In this document: piece after piece, positions 1-8,278 of the stretch
Position numbering within the stretch: the stretch's first letter is position 1
Layout of the letters: each line of letters opens with the position of its first letter
From: Lichenifustis flavocetrariae
GTDB lineage: Bacteria; Pseudomonadota; Alphaproteobacteria; Rhizobiales; Beijerinckiaceae
Assembly: GCF_026130545.1 (NCBI RefSeq)
Contig: NZ_JAMOIM010000001.1
Span: 620,001-684,000 of the forward strand
Direction: 5' to 3'
Length of the DNA: 64,000 bases
The notes under the pieces: generated by a model
What the model saw: the letters and a program-made list of their open reading frames with translations, nothing else
Told to the model about the DNA's origin: nothing
The model's database searches: none
Program-made: the position numbers and the translations under genes

Positions 1-520
1 GATTGAGCAGCGCGCCCGAAAGCGGCGCGCCCAGCACGAACGAGAGTGGCACCCCGAGGAAGAAGGTTGACATCACAAGCGCCCGTTCGCGCGCTGGAAA
101 CCAGCGTCCGAGATAGAACACAATGCCGGGCAGAAAGCCGGCTTCCGCGAAACCGAGCAGAAAGCGCACGACGGAAAAGCTTGCGGCGTTCCAGGTCAGG
201 GCTGTTGCGCAGGCCAGTAGACCCCAGGTGATCATGATGCGGGCAATCCAGACACGCGCCCCGACACGTTCCAGCAGCCAATTGCTCGGTAACTCGAAGA
301 CGAAATAGCCGAGGAAGAAGATGCCGCTGCCGACCGCATAGGCAGTCGGCGACAGCGCAAGGTCCTGGTTCATTTGCAGGGCCGCGACACCGACGTTTAC
401 CCGGTCGAGGTAAGCCACGAGGTAGGACGCGAGCAGGAAGGGCAGCAGTCGCCACTTCATCTTAGACAGCGTCGACGGTTGTATCTGTGCCACGCCCGTC
501 TTCTCCCTATTGGCTTGCAT
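1..520 (-). CDS. MFS transporter, ACS (anion:cation symporter) type, partial
   Basis: The reverse strand encodes about 173 residues from an ATG at 520 and runs off the left edge. The visible part has an N-terminal cytoplasmic stretch, a first membrane helix followed by the conserved D-R-x-N-x-G-x-A segment (LDRVNVGVAAL), the loop motif LPSNWLLERVGAR and a helix ending GFAEAGFLPG. This pattern is typical of MFS proteins of the anion:cation symporter family (tartrate, phthalate and hexuronate carriers). Substrate cannot be told. The gene is divergent from the YciI/GntR pair and shares a palindromic site with it, so the GntR protein may regulate it. Confidence 0.85.
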   Translation of the reverse strand, partial: MQANREKTGVAQIQPSTLSKMKWRLLPFLLASYLVAYLDRVNVGVAALQMNQDLALSPTAYAVGSGIFFLGYFVFELPSNWLLERVGARVWIARIMITWGLLACATALTWNAASFSVVRFLLGFAEAGFLPGIVFYLGRWFPARERALVMSTFFLGVPLSFVLGAPLSGALLN

Positions 521-603
521 GTATGCAGCCGCAGCGGGTTGATCCCCACTATGCGCCCGAAGCTCAGGCAAACTCCCCGGCATGTCAACAAAGATCGCGC
601 ATG

Positions 604-619
604 GTGCATCGTGCACGAT
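604..619. promoter_or_regulatory. Overlapping palindromes, candidate GntR operator
   Basis: Two overlapping inverted repeats lie between the divergent MFS and YciI genes: GTGCA-TCG-TGCAC (604-616) and the perfect 12-mer ATCGTGCACGAT (608-619). The GT..AC core fits operators of FCD-type GntR regulators, and such a regulator is encoded two genes downstream. The core TCGTGCACGA recurs at 53711-53720. Autoregulation is inferred. Confidence 0.5.
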
Positions 620-680
620 CCTTGTTCATTGCATTGAGATAGTTGCTGTGCGAAACCATGCGGATCGGGCTGGAGCCGTC

Positions 681-998
681 ATGCCTTATCTCATCGACAC
701 AACCATGGACCTTGCGAAAGCCGCCGAACGCGCGCAGGTGCGGCCGCAGCATCTCGCCTATCTGACCAGCAATGCTTCGTTGGTGTTGGCCGCCGGCGCG
801 AAGTTGGAAGACGATGGCCTGGTGGGGTCGGGCAGCTTTTATCTGGTCGAGCTTGAGACGCGTGCTGCGGCTGAGGCCTTTCTGGCCGACGATCCTTACG
901 CCCAATTCGGACTGATCGCCTCTGCGACATTCACACGCGTCCGGAAGGGCTTCTTCGATCACAGGCAGGTGCTGGCGGCCGGCACCGGCACGCCATGA
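681..998 (+). CDS. YciI-like small protein
   Basis: This 105-residue protein starts at ATG 681 (MPYLIDTTMD); an in-frame ATG at 582 lies in the operator region and is less likely. The sequence matches the YciI/YCII fold, a ferredoxin-like domain of about 90-100 residues, in the segments LVGSGSFYLVELETRAAAEAFLADDPY and FTRVRKGFF. Many members are of unknown function; some assist dehalogenation or lactone steps in catabolic operons. The stop overlaps the GntR start by ATGA, so the two are translationally coupled. Confidence 0.75.
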   Translation: MPYLIDTTMDLAKAAERAQVRPQHLAYLTSNASLVLAAGAKLEDDGLVGSGSFYLVELETRAAAEAFLADDPYAQFGLIASATFTRVRKGFFDHRQVLAAGTGTP

Positions 999-1732
999 GC
1001 GCCAGCTCCGCTCCGCGGCCGAGGAGCGCGCGTCAGCTAGACGCTCGGCCGAAGGCACCTCCGCTCGTTCGAACGACGTTGACCGAGCAAACCTACGAGT
1101 TGCTGAAAGAGCGCATCCTTGACCAGGTGCTCGCGCCGGGCACACGCCTCAACATCGATGCCTTGACGCGGGATCTCGGCGTCAGTTCCTCGCCGCTACG
1201 GGAAGCTTTGGCCCGGCTTGAGGCCGAACGACTGGTCGCCTCGGAACTTTACAGCGGCTATACGGTCGCGCCCGAGCCGACGCCACGCTACCTGCTCGAC
1301 CTCATTGATTTCCGGCTCATGCTTGAAAGCCATAGCGCGCTTGTCGGCGCACCGCGCAAGGACCCATCCATCCTCTCCGAGATGCGCGCTATGGTCCGCC
1401 AGATGGCTGCCACCCACAAGCTCGGTACGCGCTACAAGCAGTATCGTCGTTTCGTGGACGCCGACATCCGCTTCCATCAGGCGATCGTGCGCAGCGGTGG
1501 TAACGAGGTCGTGATCCAGGCATATTCCGGCATGAACGCCATCCTGCATCAGGCTCGGCTTTACCTCCATCGCTCAGGTGGCGAGGCGCGGGCCGTCGAA
1601 GTGGCGCAGGAGCATGGGACCATCTTGCGCGCATTTGAGGACGGCGACGGCGATGCCGCAAGTCGCGCACTAGCGTATCACCTTGAAGGCGGCAGGCGCC
1701 GGCTCATCATCAGCGGATCGAACCAAGCCTGA
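995..1732 (+). CDS. GntR family transcriptional regulator, FCD (FadR) subclass
   Basis: The 245-residue protein has a winged helix-turn-helix at about residues 28-90 (LTEQTYELLKERILDQVLAPG, then SSSPLREALARLEAERLV) and an all-helical FCD effector domain to about 235, with the usual D-x-x-FH (DADIRFH) metal/ligand motif and a late histidine (AYHLEGGRRR). FCD regulators bind small carboxylates or sugar acids and release DNA. Coupled to the YciI gene and close to the MFS gene, it probably controls a small uptake/catabolic unit. The palindrome at 53710 suggests it may also control the sugar operons. Confidence 0.88.
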   Translation: MSASSAPRPRSARQLDARPKAPPLVRTTLTEQTYELLKERILDQVLAPGTRLNIDALTRDLGVSSSPLREALARLEAERLVASELYSGYTVAPEPTPRYLLDLIDFRLMLESHSALVGAPRKDPSILSEMRAMVRQMAATHKLGTRYKQYRRFVDADIRFHQAIVRSGGNEVVIQAYSGMNAILHQARLYLHRSGGEARAVEVAQEHGTILRAFEDGDGDAASRALAYHLEGGRRRLIISGSNQA

Positions 1733-2252
1733 GCTCGGGTTTAGCCTTTGCAAGGCATTGAGCGACCCCCTCGACATTCCTCCTGCAAATGTCCGCTTCT
1801 GAGGAGCACCATTCTTGGAGCGTACGACTAAAATGGGCGCACTGCAGGCTGGCTGCTCTTCGCCGGATGTTGGCGGAAGAACGAACCCGCTGCGGGGGAT
1901 GGCGCTCGTGGCGAGGTTTGAGGTGAGAGGTCGTCCGGCAAGCGCTGTTTGGGCGCGCTCGGGCGCGGGCTGAGCATTGAGGTTCCTTTCACCCGAGGAA
2001 CCTCCGATGGACATTTTCATTCCCGCCGCCCCCGATCAGCCCGCTGCGCCAACGCCTGATCGACGACATCCCGAGACTGGCCGTTCGAGCCACTGACCTC
2101 ATTCCCAGTTCTCCATTTTCGATCGACAGTGTCGGGAAAATACAATCGGGAACAGGTTTCGGGAAAGGATGGTCTGGCAGGAGTGCATGGCGAGCGTCGC
2201 CGCTCGTGTTCCCGACTGCTGTTCGTTTCTGGGAAAGCGGAACGAGCAGCGC
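1733..2252. other. Intergenic stretch with little content
   Basis: No convincing full gene is visible between the GntR gene and the convergent TetR gene. ORFs here have no recognisable similarity and overlap on both strands. The only recognisable item is a short integrase-like fragment near 2035. The stretch may be a scar of a former mobile element. Confidence 0.5.
2035..2079 (+). pseudogene. N-terminal fragment of an IS/integron-type tyrosine recombinase
   Basis: One frame reads ISPLRQRLIDDIPRL. The segment SPLRQRLIDDM is the usual opening of the phage-integrase-like (XerC/D type) protein that accompanies IS91-like and related elements, where it continues into a core-binding domain. Here similarity stops after about 15 codons and no downstream domain is found. 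The match is very short, so this call is tentative. Confidence 0.3.
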
Positions 2253-2822
2253 TTATAACGGCAGCAATCCAGTCCCGCGGTATGCGCCGACGAGCGTATC
2301 GAACAGCGTGATGTCAGAACGGCTTCTGGCCATCAATTGTGCGCCGGCGATTGAGGCGAAAATCGCACGCGCCCTCGTCTCAGCCGCATCGTCCGAACCG
2401 ACGATCCCTGCCAAGACGAGCATACGGCTGAGCCACGCGACGTTGACGTCGGTGAACATCTGCACCTCCTTCATGACCGATTCGGGCAGATCGTCATGTT
2501 CCGCTGACATGAAACTGCCGAGGCACAGCCGGTTATCGCTTTCCAGCGAGCGGCGAAATACCTCCGGGTACCGCCGAAGCGATGCCTCGGCATCATCCTC
2601 CTCGGCGTTGATCGCGTCCAGATTGGCCACGGCATCCTCCCAGTAGCGCTTAGCGACAGCGGCCCCAAGATCCGCCTTGCTCGCGAAATGATGGTAGATA
2701 CTCGCCGGCTTGATACCCACCCGGTCCGCTAGCTCACGGAAGTTCATGCCGTTATAGCCGTGAGCCTGTGCAATCTGCCGGGCCTCGGAGAGGATCATTT
2801 CCTTCGCGCTCGTCGCCGCCAT
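2253..2822 (-). CDS. TetR/AcrR family transcriptional regulator
   Basis: The 189-residue protein has a TetR-type DNA-binding domain at about residues 8-55 (ILSEARQIAQAHGYNGMNFR, RVGIKPASIYHHFASKADL) and a divergent ligand-binding C-terminus. It is divergent from the amidase gene; the 105-bp gap contains two inverted repeats with the shared core CTAACG-NN-CGTTAG, spaced as expected for autorepression plus control of the amidase. The inducer is unknown; substrates of the amidase or the damaged oxidoreductase downstream are candidates. Confidence 0.9.
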   Translation of the reverse strand: MAATSAKEMILSEARQIAQAHGYNGMNFRELADRVGIKPASIYHHFASKADLGAAVAKRYWEDAVANLDAINAEEDDAEASLRRYPEVFRRSLESDNRLCLGSFMSAEHDDLPESVMKEVQMFTDVNVAWLSRMLVLAGIVGSDDAAETRARAIFASIAGAQLMARSRSDITLFDTLVGAYRGTGLLPL

Positions 2823-2844
2823 CGTTCCTGCTCCCGCAGTTATC

Positions 2845-2858
2845 CTAACGACCGTTAG
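2845..2858. promoter_or_regulatory. TetR operator 1 (CTAACG-AC-CGTTAG)
   Basis: Perfect 6-bp inverted repeat with a 2-bp spacer, 23 bp upstream of the TetR start codon. It shares its half-site with the second repeat at 2901, which supports a common regulator binding both. Confidence 0.75.
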
Positions 2859-2900
2859 TTAGCCATTGACGGAAACAAAGGGAAGGCCTAGATCTTTCAT

Positions 2901-2916
2901 CCTAACGAACGTTAGG
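2901..2916. promoter_or_regulatory. TetR operator 2 (CCTAACG-AA-CGTTAGG)
   Basis: Perfect 7-bp inverted repeat with a 2-bp spacer, 12 bp upstream of the amidase ATG. It sits immediately before the ribosome-binding site (TAGGAG), so a bound repressor would block early transcription of the amidase. The half-site matches operator 1. Confidence 0.78.
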
Positions 2917-2927
2917 TAGGAGATTTT

Positions 2928-4334
2928 ATGAGCTATGACATAATTTTTTCCGATGCAACGAAGCTCGCCGAGCTGATCCGCACGAAGGCGGTATCTCCGG
3001 TTGAAGTGGTTCAGGCGCACCTCGATCGGATCGAAGTCGTGAACCCGACAATCAACGCGATTGTCACAGTCGCCGATGGAGCACTCGCAGCAGCTAAGGC
3101 AGCGGAAGCCGCGGTGCTGGCGGGCGATGAGATCGGTCCCCTGCACGGCGTCCCTTTCACGGTGAAGGACTCGATCGACACCGCCGGCGTCTTGACCCAA
3201 CGCGGCTCGCCGATCTTCAAGGGCCGGCTCCCCGGGGCTGACGCGACCAGTGTGGCGCGCATGAAGAATGCTGGCGGTATCCTGCTCGGCAAGACCAACC
3301 TGCCCGAGTTCTCCTACTGGATCGAGAGCGACAACCTGCTCTCCGGCCGTTCGAACAATCCGTGGGATGTGGCCCGCACGCCGGGCGGTTCGAGCGGTGG
3401 CGAATCAGCGGCAATCGCAGCCGGCATGTCCCCCGTCGGCTTGGGCACCGATCTTGCAATCTCCGTTCGCGGCCCGGCTGCACAAACCGGCATCACTTCG
3501 ATGAAGGCGACGCACGGCCGTGTGCCGATGACCGGGATCTGGCCCCGAGCACCGCGTCGCTTCTGGCATGTCGGCCCCATGGCCCGGTCCGTGCGCGACA
3601 TCGCGCTCGCTTTCGCCCAGCTCCTTGGCCCCGATGGCCACGACGCTTATGCGTCCAGCACCGTGCAGTTCGACGCCGGTATCGGTCGCCAGCCATATCG
3701 CCCGCTGCGCGTTGGCTGGATGGTCGGACCGGGCTTCGGCCCGGTCGATCCCGAAGTGGTCGCGACGGTCAAGGCGGCAGCGGAGGCGTTGAAGGATACC
3801 GGCATCCATGTCGAGCAGGTCGGCATTCCAGCGCTAGAGCGCGACTTCGCGCTGAACGTGTTCAACCGGCTCCACGTCATGGAGATGAAGGTCGCCTTCC
3901 GCGATGCGACGGCCGGTCACGAAAACCAGATGTACAAGATGACCAAGACCATGCTGTCGCTGCCCGACACCTCGATGGCAGACTTCATCGACGCCGAGCA
4001 GGCCGCCGAGCGGCTCCGCGACGGCTATGCGGAATATTTCCGCGGCTTCGACGCGCTCATCACGCACGTCCTGCCGATCCCCGCGCACAAGCACGGCGTC
4101 GACGAGTTCGTCATCGACGGGCAAACGGTGGACGCCACCTACCTCCAGGGCGCAACCGTGCCGCTCAACGTGACCGGGCTGCCTGGGATCTCGATGCGCT
4201 TCGGCACGAGCAAGGAAGGCCTGCCGATAAACGTGCAGATCGTCGGTAGCTGGCAGACTGAGTCGACGATCCTGCATGTCGCTTCGCTTCTCGAAGGCGT
4301 CAGCCCGGCCCGTAACCTTCATCCGAATCTGTGA
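2928..4334 (+). CDS. Amidase signature family enzyme
   Basis: At 468 residues this is the usual length for an amidase-signature hydrolase (Ser-cisSer-Lys type; amide to acid plus ammonia). Lys80 is in PFTVKDSIDTAG, the cis-Ser region is GGSSGGE at about 153-159 and the nucleophile position is Ser179 in GTDLAISVRGP. In most members this last motif is GTD-x-GGS-[IV]R, so the two glycines of the oxyanion loop are Ala177-Ile178 here; this may change activity or substrate. TAGGAG precedes the ATG at 2928. The gene is controlled by the adjacent TetR pair and is followed by a damaged quinone oxidoreductase gene that was probably its partner. Confidence 0.88.
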   Translation: MSYDIIFSDATKLAELIRTKAVSPVEVVQAHLDRIEVVNPTINAIVTVADGALAAAKAAEAAVLAGDEIGPLHGVPFTVKDSIDTAGVLTQRGSPIFKGRLPGADATSVARMKNAGGILLGKTNLPEFSYWIESDNLLSGRSNNPWDVARTPGGSSGGESAAIAAGMSPVGLGTDLAISVRGPAAQTGITSMKATHGRVPMTGIWPRAPRRFWHVGPMARSVRDIALAFAQLLGPDGHDAYASSTVQFDAGIGRQPYRPLRVGWMVGPGFGPVDPEVVATVKAAAEALKDTGIHVEQVGIPALERDFALNVFNRLHVMEMKVAFRDATAGHENQMYKMTKTMLSLPDTSMADFIDAEQAAERLRDGYAEYFRGFDALITHVLPIPAHKHGVDEFVIDGQTVDATYLQGATVPLNVTGLPGISMRFGTSKEGLPINVQIVGSWQTESTILHVASLLEGVSPARNLHPNL

Positions 4335-4466
4335 CGGTCCGGCGCACTGGGGACGGATACTCCCGGGTGCGGCTGCCGGATCGATCGAGTCAAAGAAACC
4401 AGTTCCTAACCCCATGCGGCAATTCCGCTGCGGGTTGAGGCACCATCAAAAGCGAGGATTTATCGT

Positions 4467-4985
4467 ATGACCACTCAGATATGGCTCGACCACACCGGTG
4501 GGCCTGAGGTTTTGCAGGTTCGAACAGTCGATCGCGACGCACCCGGGCCAGGGCAGGTCTGGCTCGATCAGGAGGCGATCGGTGTCAACTATCTCGACGT
4601 GACGCAGCGCAAGGGCGCGGCGCCGATCCCTTTGCCGGGCGGGCTAGGCTTGGAAGGCGCGGGCACCGTCGCTGCGGTCGGAGCAGGCGTCACCGACGTT
4701 GCCGTTGGCGACCGCGTCGCATACGCGCTGGGGCCGCTCGGCGGCTATGCGGACGGGCGCCTGTATCCGGCTGAGCGCCTGATCAGACTGCCCGATGCCG
4801 TGACGACCAAGGATGCGGCAGCGATCCTATTCAAAGGAACTACGGCGATTGGTGTAATAGGCGCCTGCGCCCCCGCCGCTACCGAGACGGTGAAGCGAGG
4901 CCGTCACGGCTCGTCGCGCGGATACCGGCAGATGCGGAACAGGTCGACGGATCCAGGCCGCCACCCGAGCTCGCCTCTTCGATGA
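4467..4985 (+). pseudogene. Truncated zinc-free quinone oxidoreductase (QorA-like)
   Basis: The first 127 codons match NADPH:quinone oxidoreductases of the MDR superfamily: PGPGQVWLDQEAIGVNYLDV, GLGLEGAGTVAAVG, VGDRVAYA and AAAILFKGTTA. Normal members are about 325 residues and continue into a Rossmann NADPH-binding domain (GxxGGVG). Here similarity ends at about 4848, after which the frame reads 45 unrelated residues to a stop. The NADPH domain is missing, so the protein should be inactive. The break marks the left edge of a rearranged stretch. Confidence 0.8.
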
Positions 4986-5190
4986 AGGCGGCCATCTCGC
5001 CAATCTGGCGGTCGACGATCTCTTGGCGCTGCAGCAGGACCATGTGTCGGAGCGCGGCATCGAGGTGCTGTTCGAGGCAGGCCACCGCGAGCGTCTCGGG
5101 CATGACGCCTTGTGCTTGGGCGGCGGTCGTGAGACGGCTTGCGAGTGCGTCGTCGAGGGTGAGGGTGAGGGTGAGCGTGGTTGTGGCCAT
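4879..5190 (-). CDS. Ribbon-helix-helix-like small protein, antitoxin-like
   Basis: Translation from ATG 5190 gives 103 residues: an N-terminal strand of alternating Thr-Leu (TTTLTLTLTLDDAL), then two helices (ASRLTTAAQAQG, PETLAVACLEQHLDAAL) and a charged helix (RQIGEMAAFIEEA). This is the layout of MetJ/Arc/CopG-type DNA-binding antitoxins. No toxin gene is seen beside it. An upstream in-frame ATG would add 18 residues. The last 30 residues look unrelated and may come from the rearrangement junction. It lies on the opposite strand over the non-homologous tail of the broken oxidoreductase. Confidence 0.5.
   Translation of the reverse strand: MATTTLTLTLTLDDALASRLTTAAQAQGVMPETLAVACLEQHLDAALRHMVLLQRQEIVDRQIGEMAAFIEEASSGGGLDPSTCSASAGIRATSRDGLASPSR
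5155..5175. repeat. Hexanucleotide tandem repeat in the RHH-like gene
   Basis: About three and a half copies of GAGGGT on the plus strand, read on the minus strand as CTC-ACC (Leu-Thr) in the DNA-contacting beta strand of the predicted antitoxin. Because the unit is six bases, copy-number change would add or remove Thr-Leu pairs without a frameshift. Confidence 0.6.
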
Positions 5191-5424
5191 GGGCGTTGCG
5201 CGTTGCGCGGCCTTCACGTCGTCTTTGATGCCACGACGGCCCACAACGAGACAGCCCCACGTCGGCCTGTAGTGAACCGATCCGCACTTCAGTGCATGGG
5301 GTGTGGGGGTAGATCCTTAGTGGCCTTTTAGTGGCACTTGCACTGGCAAACGATGGCAAAGCTATGGTATGTCTGGCACTCGCAGGCAAGGCGCAGTGCA
5401 TAGCTCCTGAACCATCATCGTGCC

Positions 5425-5898
5425 ATGACCATTGATCCCAAGCGCCTGATGCGCGACGCCAAGAAGGCGCAGGCCAAACGCCCGGCCTTGATCGTCGGTC
5501 GGGAAACAACGGGCGCAACCCGGGCGATCCGTCTCATGCTTCCAACCATTCGGGAACTGCGCGCCTCCGGCGTGACATGGGCGGCGATCGCAGAGGCGCT
5601 TGCCGAACAGAAGATAACCCAAGCCGACGGCGAGCCGCTGACCGCCTCGCGCCTGACGTCGATCGTCGGACAGATCGAAGCACAGGACGCGCGCAAGACT
5701 AACCGGGAGGAGACGCGGCACCCTCGGAGCGATAACTTTCCGTCGCTTCGAAGGCCGGCCGACCAAATGCAGCGCTTGAGGCTCGCTCCCGAGCTGACAG
5801 CTGACGCCGAGCTCAAGGAAGTGGCTCGCCCGACCTCCGAGGACGAGATCCGGCGTGCGCATTACGCAAAGCATCGCCATCTTTTCAAAAAGGATTAA
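5425..5898 (+). CDS. Hypothetical protein with recombinase-like helix-turn-helix
   Basis: 157 residues, highly charged. The segment RELRASGVTWAAIAEALAEQKITQADGEPLTASRLTSIV (about 43-81) resembles the helix-turn-helix that follows the catalytic domain of large serine recombinases (LR..G.s...IA..LN..gi.T..G..W....V), but there is no catalytic domain. Similar short proteins occur on plasmids and integrative elements. It lies upstream of a headless serine recombinase and may be part of the same decayed element. Function unknown. Confidence 0.5.
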   Translation: MTIDPKRLMRDAKKAQAKRPALIVGRETTGATRAIRLMLPTIRELRASGVTWAAIAEALAEQKITQADGEPLTASRLTSIVGQIEAQDARKTNREETRHPRSDNFPSLRRPADQMQRLRLAPELTADAELKEVARPTSEDEIRRAHYAKHRHLFKKD

Positions 5899-6072
5899 AG
5901 CCTGCTGCGGGCTCGATGGCCTGCGCTTTGTCGACGAAGGCCGCCAAGGCGCTGTCTCTGTCTTGCAGCGCCATCGTCGTAGGATTGGGCGTGACCTTCT
6001 CGACACTCAGTATCGTGGCATGATCCAACATTGTTGTTGATCGTGGCAGCCTGGTCTTGACGCACGCTCTGT

Positions 6073-6945
6073 TTGGATCCGACACTTTTTCTCGCCACGG
6101 TCCAACGCCGGCTCGAAGCCCGCCGTCCGACCCGGACGGCGCCACGGGTCGTCAACGGACCGACGTTGCTGACGGGCTTGGCCAAGTGCGATTGCTGCAC
6201 CACGGAGCAGGGCGAACGGGCCGGCATGATGCTTCGCACGGGGAAGAGCGGGCAGTACCGATATCTGGTCTGCGCCAACCGGGCCACGAAGTCGGTGTTC
6301 GCCTGCACGGCGCCGGAGCTTCGCATGGAGCAGGTCGACGAACTCGTGCTGAGCGAAGTCGAGAGGCGCGTGTTGGCGCCCCACCGCGTGAAGGCGCTGT
6401 TGGCGAAGCTTTTCGAGCGCAGAGACAAGGATCGGCAATCAACCGAGACCGAACTGCAGCGCCAGCGCGAGGCGCTGAAGAGGGCGGAAAGCGGTCTTCG
6501 CAACATGTTCGCCGCGATCGCCGACGCACCCGATCTGATCCGAATCGATGATCCCCTCACGCGCGAGCAGATCGGTCTCCTGAACCGCCAACGCGCCGAA
6601 TTGTCCGCCTCCATCCCGGCCTTGCAAGACCGGCTTCGATCCGGGCCGGTCGCCATCTCGGATGCGCAGATCGCGACCTTCTCAACGCAGATGCGACAGC
6701 GCTTGCGCCACGCAGACCCCGCTTTCCGACGACAATGGCTTCACCTGTTCGTGGACGAGGTGATCGTTGGCCGGACTGAAATCACGATCAGCGGTCAAAA
6801 CGACGCCCTTCTAAAAGGCGTCACAGGCAAGCCCGATTTTTTTGGGCCTGTGGTGCCCAGTTTTGACCGGGAATGGCGCGCCCGGAGAGATTCGAACTCC
6901 CGACACCCAGATTCGAAGTCATGGTTTCTAAGTGAGCAGAGGTGA
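6073..6945 (+). pseudogene. Serine recombinase, C-terminal remnant
   Basis: The frame encodes the recombinase zinc ribbon (LAKCDCC at about 37-43, then YLVCAN and FACTAPELRMEQVDELV), a long coiled coil (about 105-145) and the conserved end HADPAFRRQWLHLFVDEVIV. Large serine recombinases carry a resolvase catalytic domain of about 140 residues first; nothing upstream of 6073 resembles it. From about 6871 the frame runs into the duplicated tRNA-Arg end (residues WRARRDSNSRHPDS), so its natural 3' end is lost too. It is a decayed integrase of an older element at the same tRNA locus. Confidence 0.75.
6874..6920. repeat. Left attachment site (displaced tRNA-Arg 3' end)
   Basis: 47 bases identical to 27841-27887, starting TGGCGCGCCC (the CCA end and acceptor stem on the minus strand) and ending CGAAGTC in the anticodon arm. 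Flanking bases differ immediately on both sides. It lacks the 5' half of the tRNA, so it cannot be functional; it is the copy left when the element regenerated the tRNA at its other end. Confidence 0.92.
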
Positions 6946-6947
6946 TC

Positions 6948-7072
6948 GGGAAGCAACTCAAATGCTGATCCTGCTTGCGTTTTGCGACGGACACGCAGAT
7001 TATTGGGATCAAGCGTAAGCTTTGGGAAGCGCAATGTTGCTTCCCATGTGCTTCCCAATCTTATGCTTCCCA
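6948..7072. promoter_or_regulatory. Cluster of GCTTCCCA boxes at the left end (candidate integrase arm sites)
   Basis: Five copies of GCTTCCC or its complement occur at 6948-6954 (inverted), 7023-7030 (inverted), 7039-7046, 7050-7057 and 7065-7072, between the left att site and the integrase start. A 22-bp stretch spanning two boxes (7039-7060) matches the right-end cluster with one mismatch. Repeated short boxes near both att cores are what arm-type sites of tyrosine integrases look like. Confidence 0.65.
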
Positions 7073-7081
7073 GGCAGCCAC

Positions 7082-8278
7082 ATGCGGTTCACGCGGTCGA
7101 ATTTAGCCAGCCTCAGCCTTCCTCAGGGAAAGAGCGAGGTCATTGTCTTTGATGATGCGACGCCGGGATTCGGCATGCGCATAAGGGCAGGAGGCAAGCG
7201 CACTTGGGTTGCTCAGTACCGCCTTGGCACCAAGCAACGGCGCATCACGCTTGGCACGCCCGAGACCGTTGACTTCGACGAGGCCAAAAAGCGAGCGAGG
7301 GCCGCGCTTGGCAAGGTCGCATTGGGCACCGATCCGCAGTCCGAGAAGCGGGAGGCGCGCGTTCAAGCCTCCGTCACGCTCGGGGTGGTCGCCGATCGCT
7401 ACCTAGCGACGCGAGCAGCGGTCCGGCTCAAGCCGAGAACCTTGCTCGAGGTGACGCGGCATCTCGAAAAGCACTGGGCGCCATTGAGGGGTGTAGCGGT
7501 TGGCTCGGTCAAACGGAGTCATGTTGCGAGCCGACTGGCAGAGATCGCGGTGGAGAATGGACCCTTTGCGGCAAACCGGGCCCGTGCCGCACTCTCCGCG
7601 CTCTACGGGTGGGCTGTTGGTGAGGGCCTTTCCGAGACAAACCCCGTTTTTGGCACCCACAAACCGGCCGAGGAAAAGACACGCGATCGAGTGCTGAGCG
7701 ACGAAGAGCTTGCTCTAGTTTGGCAGCTCGTGCCGGGCACCGACTTTGTCAGCATCGTCCGGCTTCTGATCCTCACAGGGCAGCGTCGCGAGGAGGTCGG
7801 TGGCCTGCTGTGGCATGAGGTCGGCGCCAGCCTGTGGCGGATCGGCAAAGAACGGACAAAGAACCGACTCCCGCATGAGGTTCCGCTCAGCCCTGCAGCA
7901 TTGTCCATTATCGGTGGGTTGCCGCATCGTGAGGGCAGGGATCTTGTGTTCGGCATCGGGCAAGGCGGCTTCTCTGGCTACGGCAAGCCCAAGGCCGAGC
8001 TCGACGCGCGCATTTTAGCCGCACTGAAACAGCGCCACGGCACCAAAACCAAGCTGGCCCCCTGGCGCCTCCATGACATACGACGCACAGTTGCAACGCG
8101 CATGGCGGATCTTGGCGTGCTGCCGCATGTCATTGAGGCCGTTCTGAACCACATCTCAGGCCATCGGGCCGGAGTGGCGGGGGTTTATAACCGGGCTGCT
8201 TACGCGGCCGAGAAGCGGGCCGCCCTGGATCTCTGGGGTGCCCGCGTCGCCAAGCTGGTGGAGGCGTCCGATGTCTGA
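7082..8278 (+). CDS. int: Tyrosine recombinase, P4-type integrase
   Basis: The 398-residue protein has an N-terminal arm-binding DUF4102-like domain (about 1-90; FDDATPGFGMRIRAGGKRTW, YRLGTKQRRITLG), a core-binding SAM-like domain (about 95-185) and a catalytic domain with Arg235 (LTGQRREEVGGLLW), His331 and Arg334 (RLHDIRRTVATRMADLG), His357 (VLNHISG) and Tyr369 (GVYNRAAY). ATG 7082 is preferred over 7022 because the extra 20 codons lie over the repeated arm boxes. P4 integrases typically use tRNA 3' ends, matching the tRNA-Arg att repeat beside it. All catalytic residues are present, so it may be active. The next gene overlaps its stop. Confidence 0.92.
   Translation: MRFTRSNLASLSLPQGKSEVIVFDDATPGFGMRIRAGGKRTWVAQYRLGTKQRRITLGTPETVDFDEAKKRARAALGKVALGTDPQSEKREARVQASVTLGVVADRYLATRAAVRLKPRTLLEVTRHLEKHWAPLRGVAVGSVKRSHVASRLAEIAVENGPFAANRARAALSALYGWAVGEGLSETNPVFGTHKPAEEKTRDRVLSDEELALVWQLVPGTDFVSIVRLLILTGQRREEVGGLLWHEVGASLWRIGKERTKNRLPHEVPLSPAALSIIGGLPHREGRDLVFGIGQGGFSGYGKPKAELDARILAALKQRHGTKTKLAPWRLHDIRRTVATRMADLGVLPHVIEAVLNHISGHRAGVAGVYNRAAYAAEKRAALDLWGARVAKLVEASDV

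Noticed and set aside
1670-2020. Minus-strand ORF of 116 codons
   Set aside because: Composition and lack of a ribosome-binding site look non-coding; it overlaps the GntR 3' end.
6874-6920. A second tRNA-Arg gene
   Set aside because: Only the 3' 47 bases are present; no D arm or 5' acceptor strand, so it is the displaced att copy.
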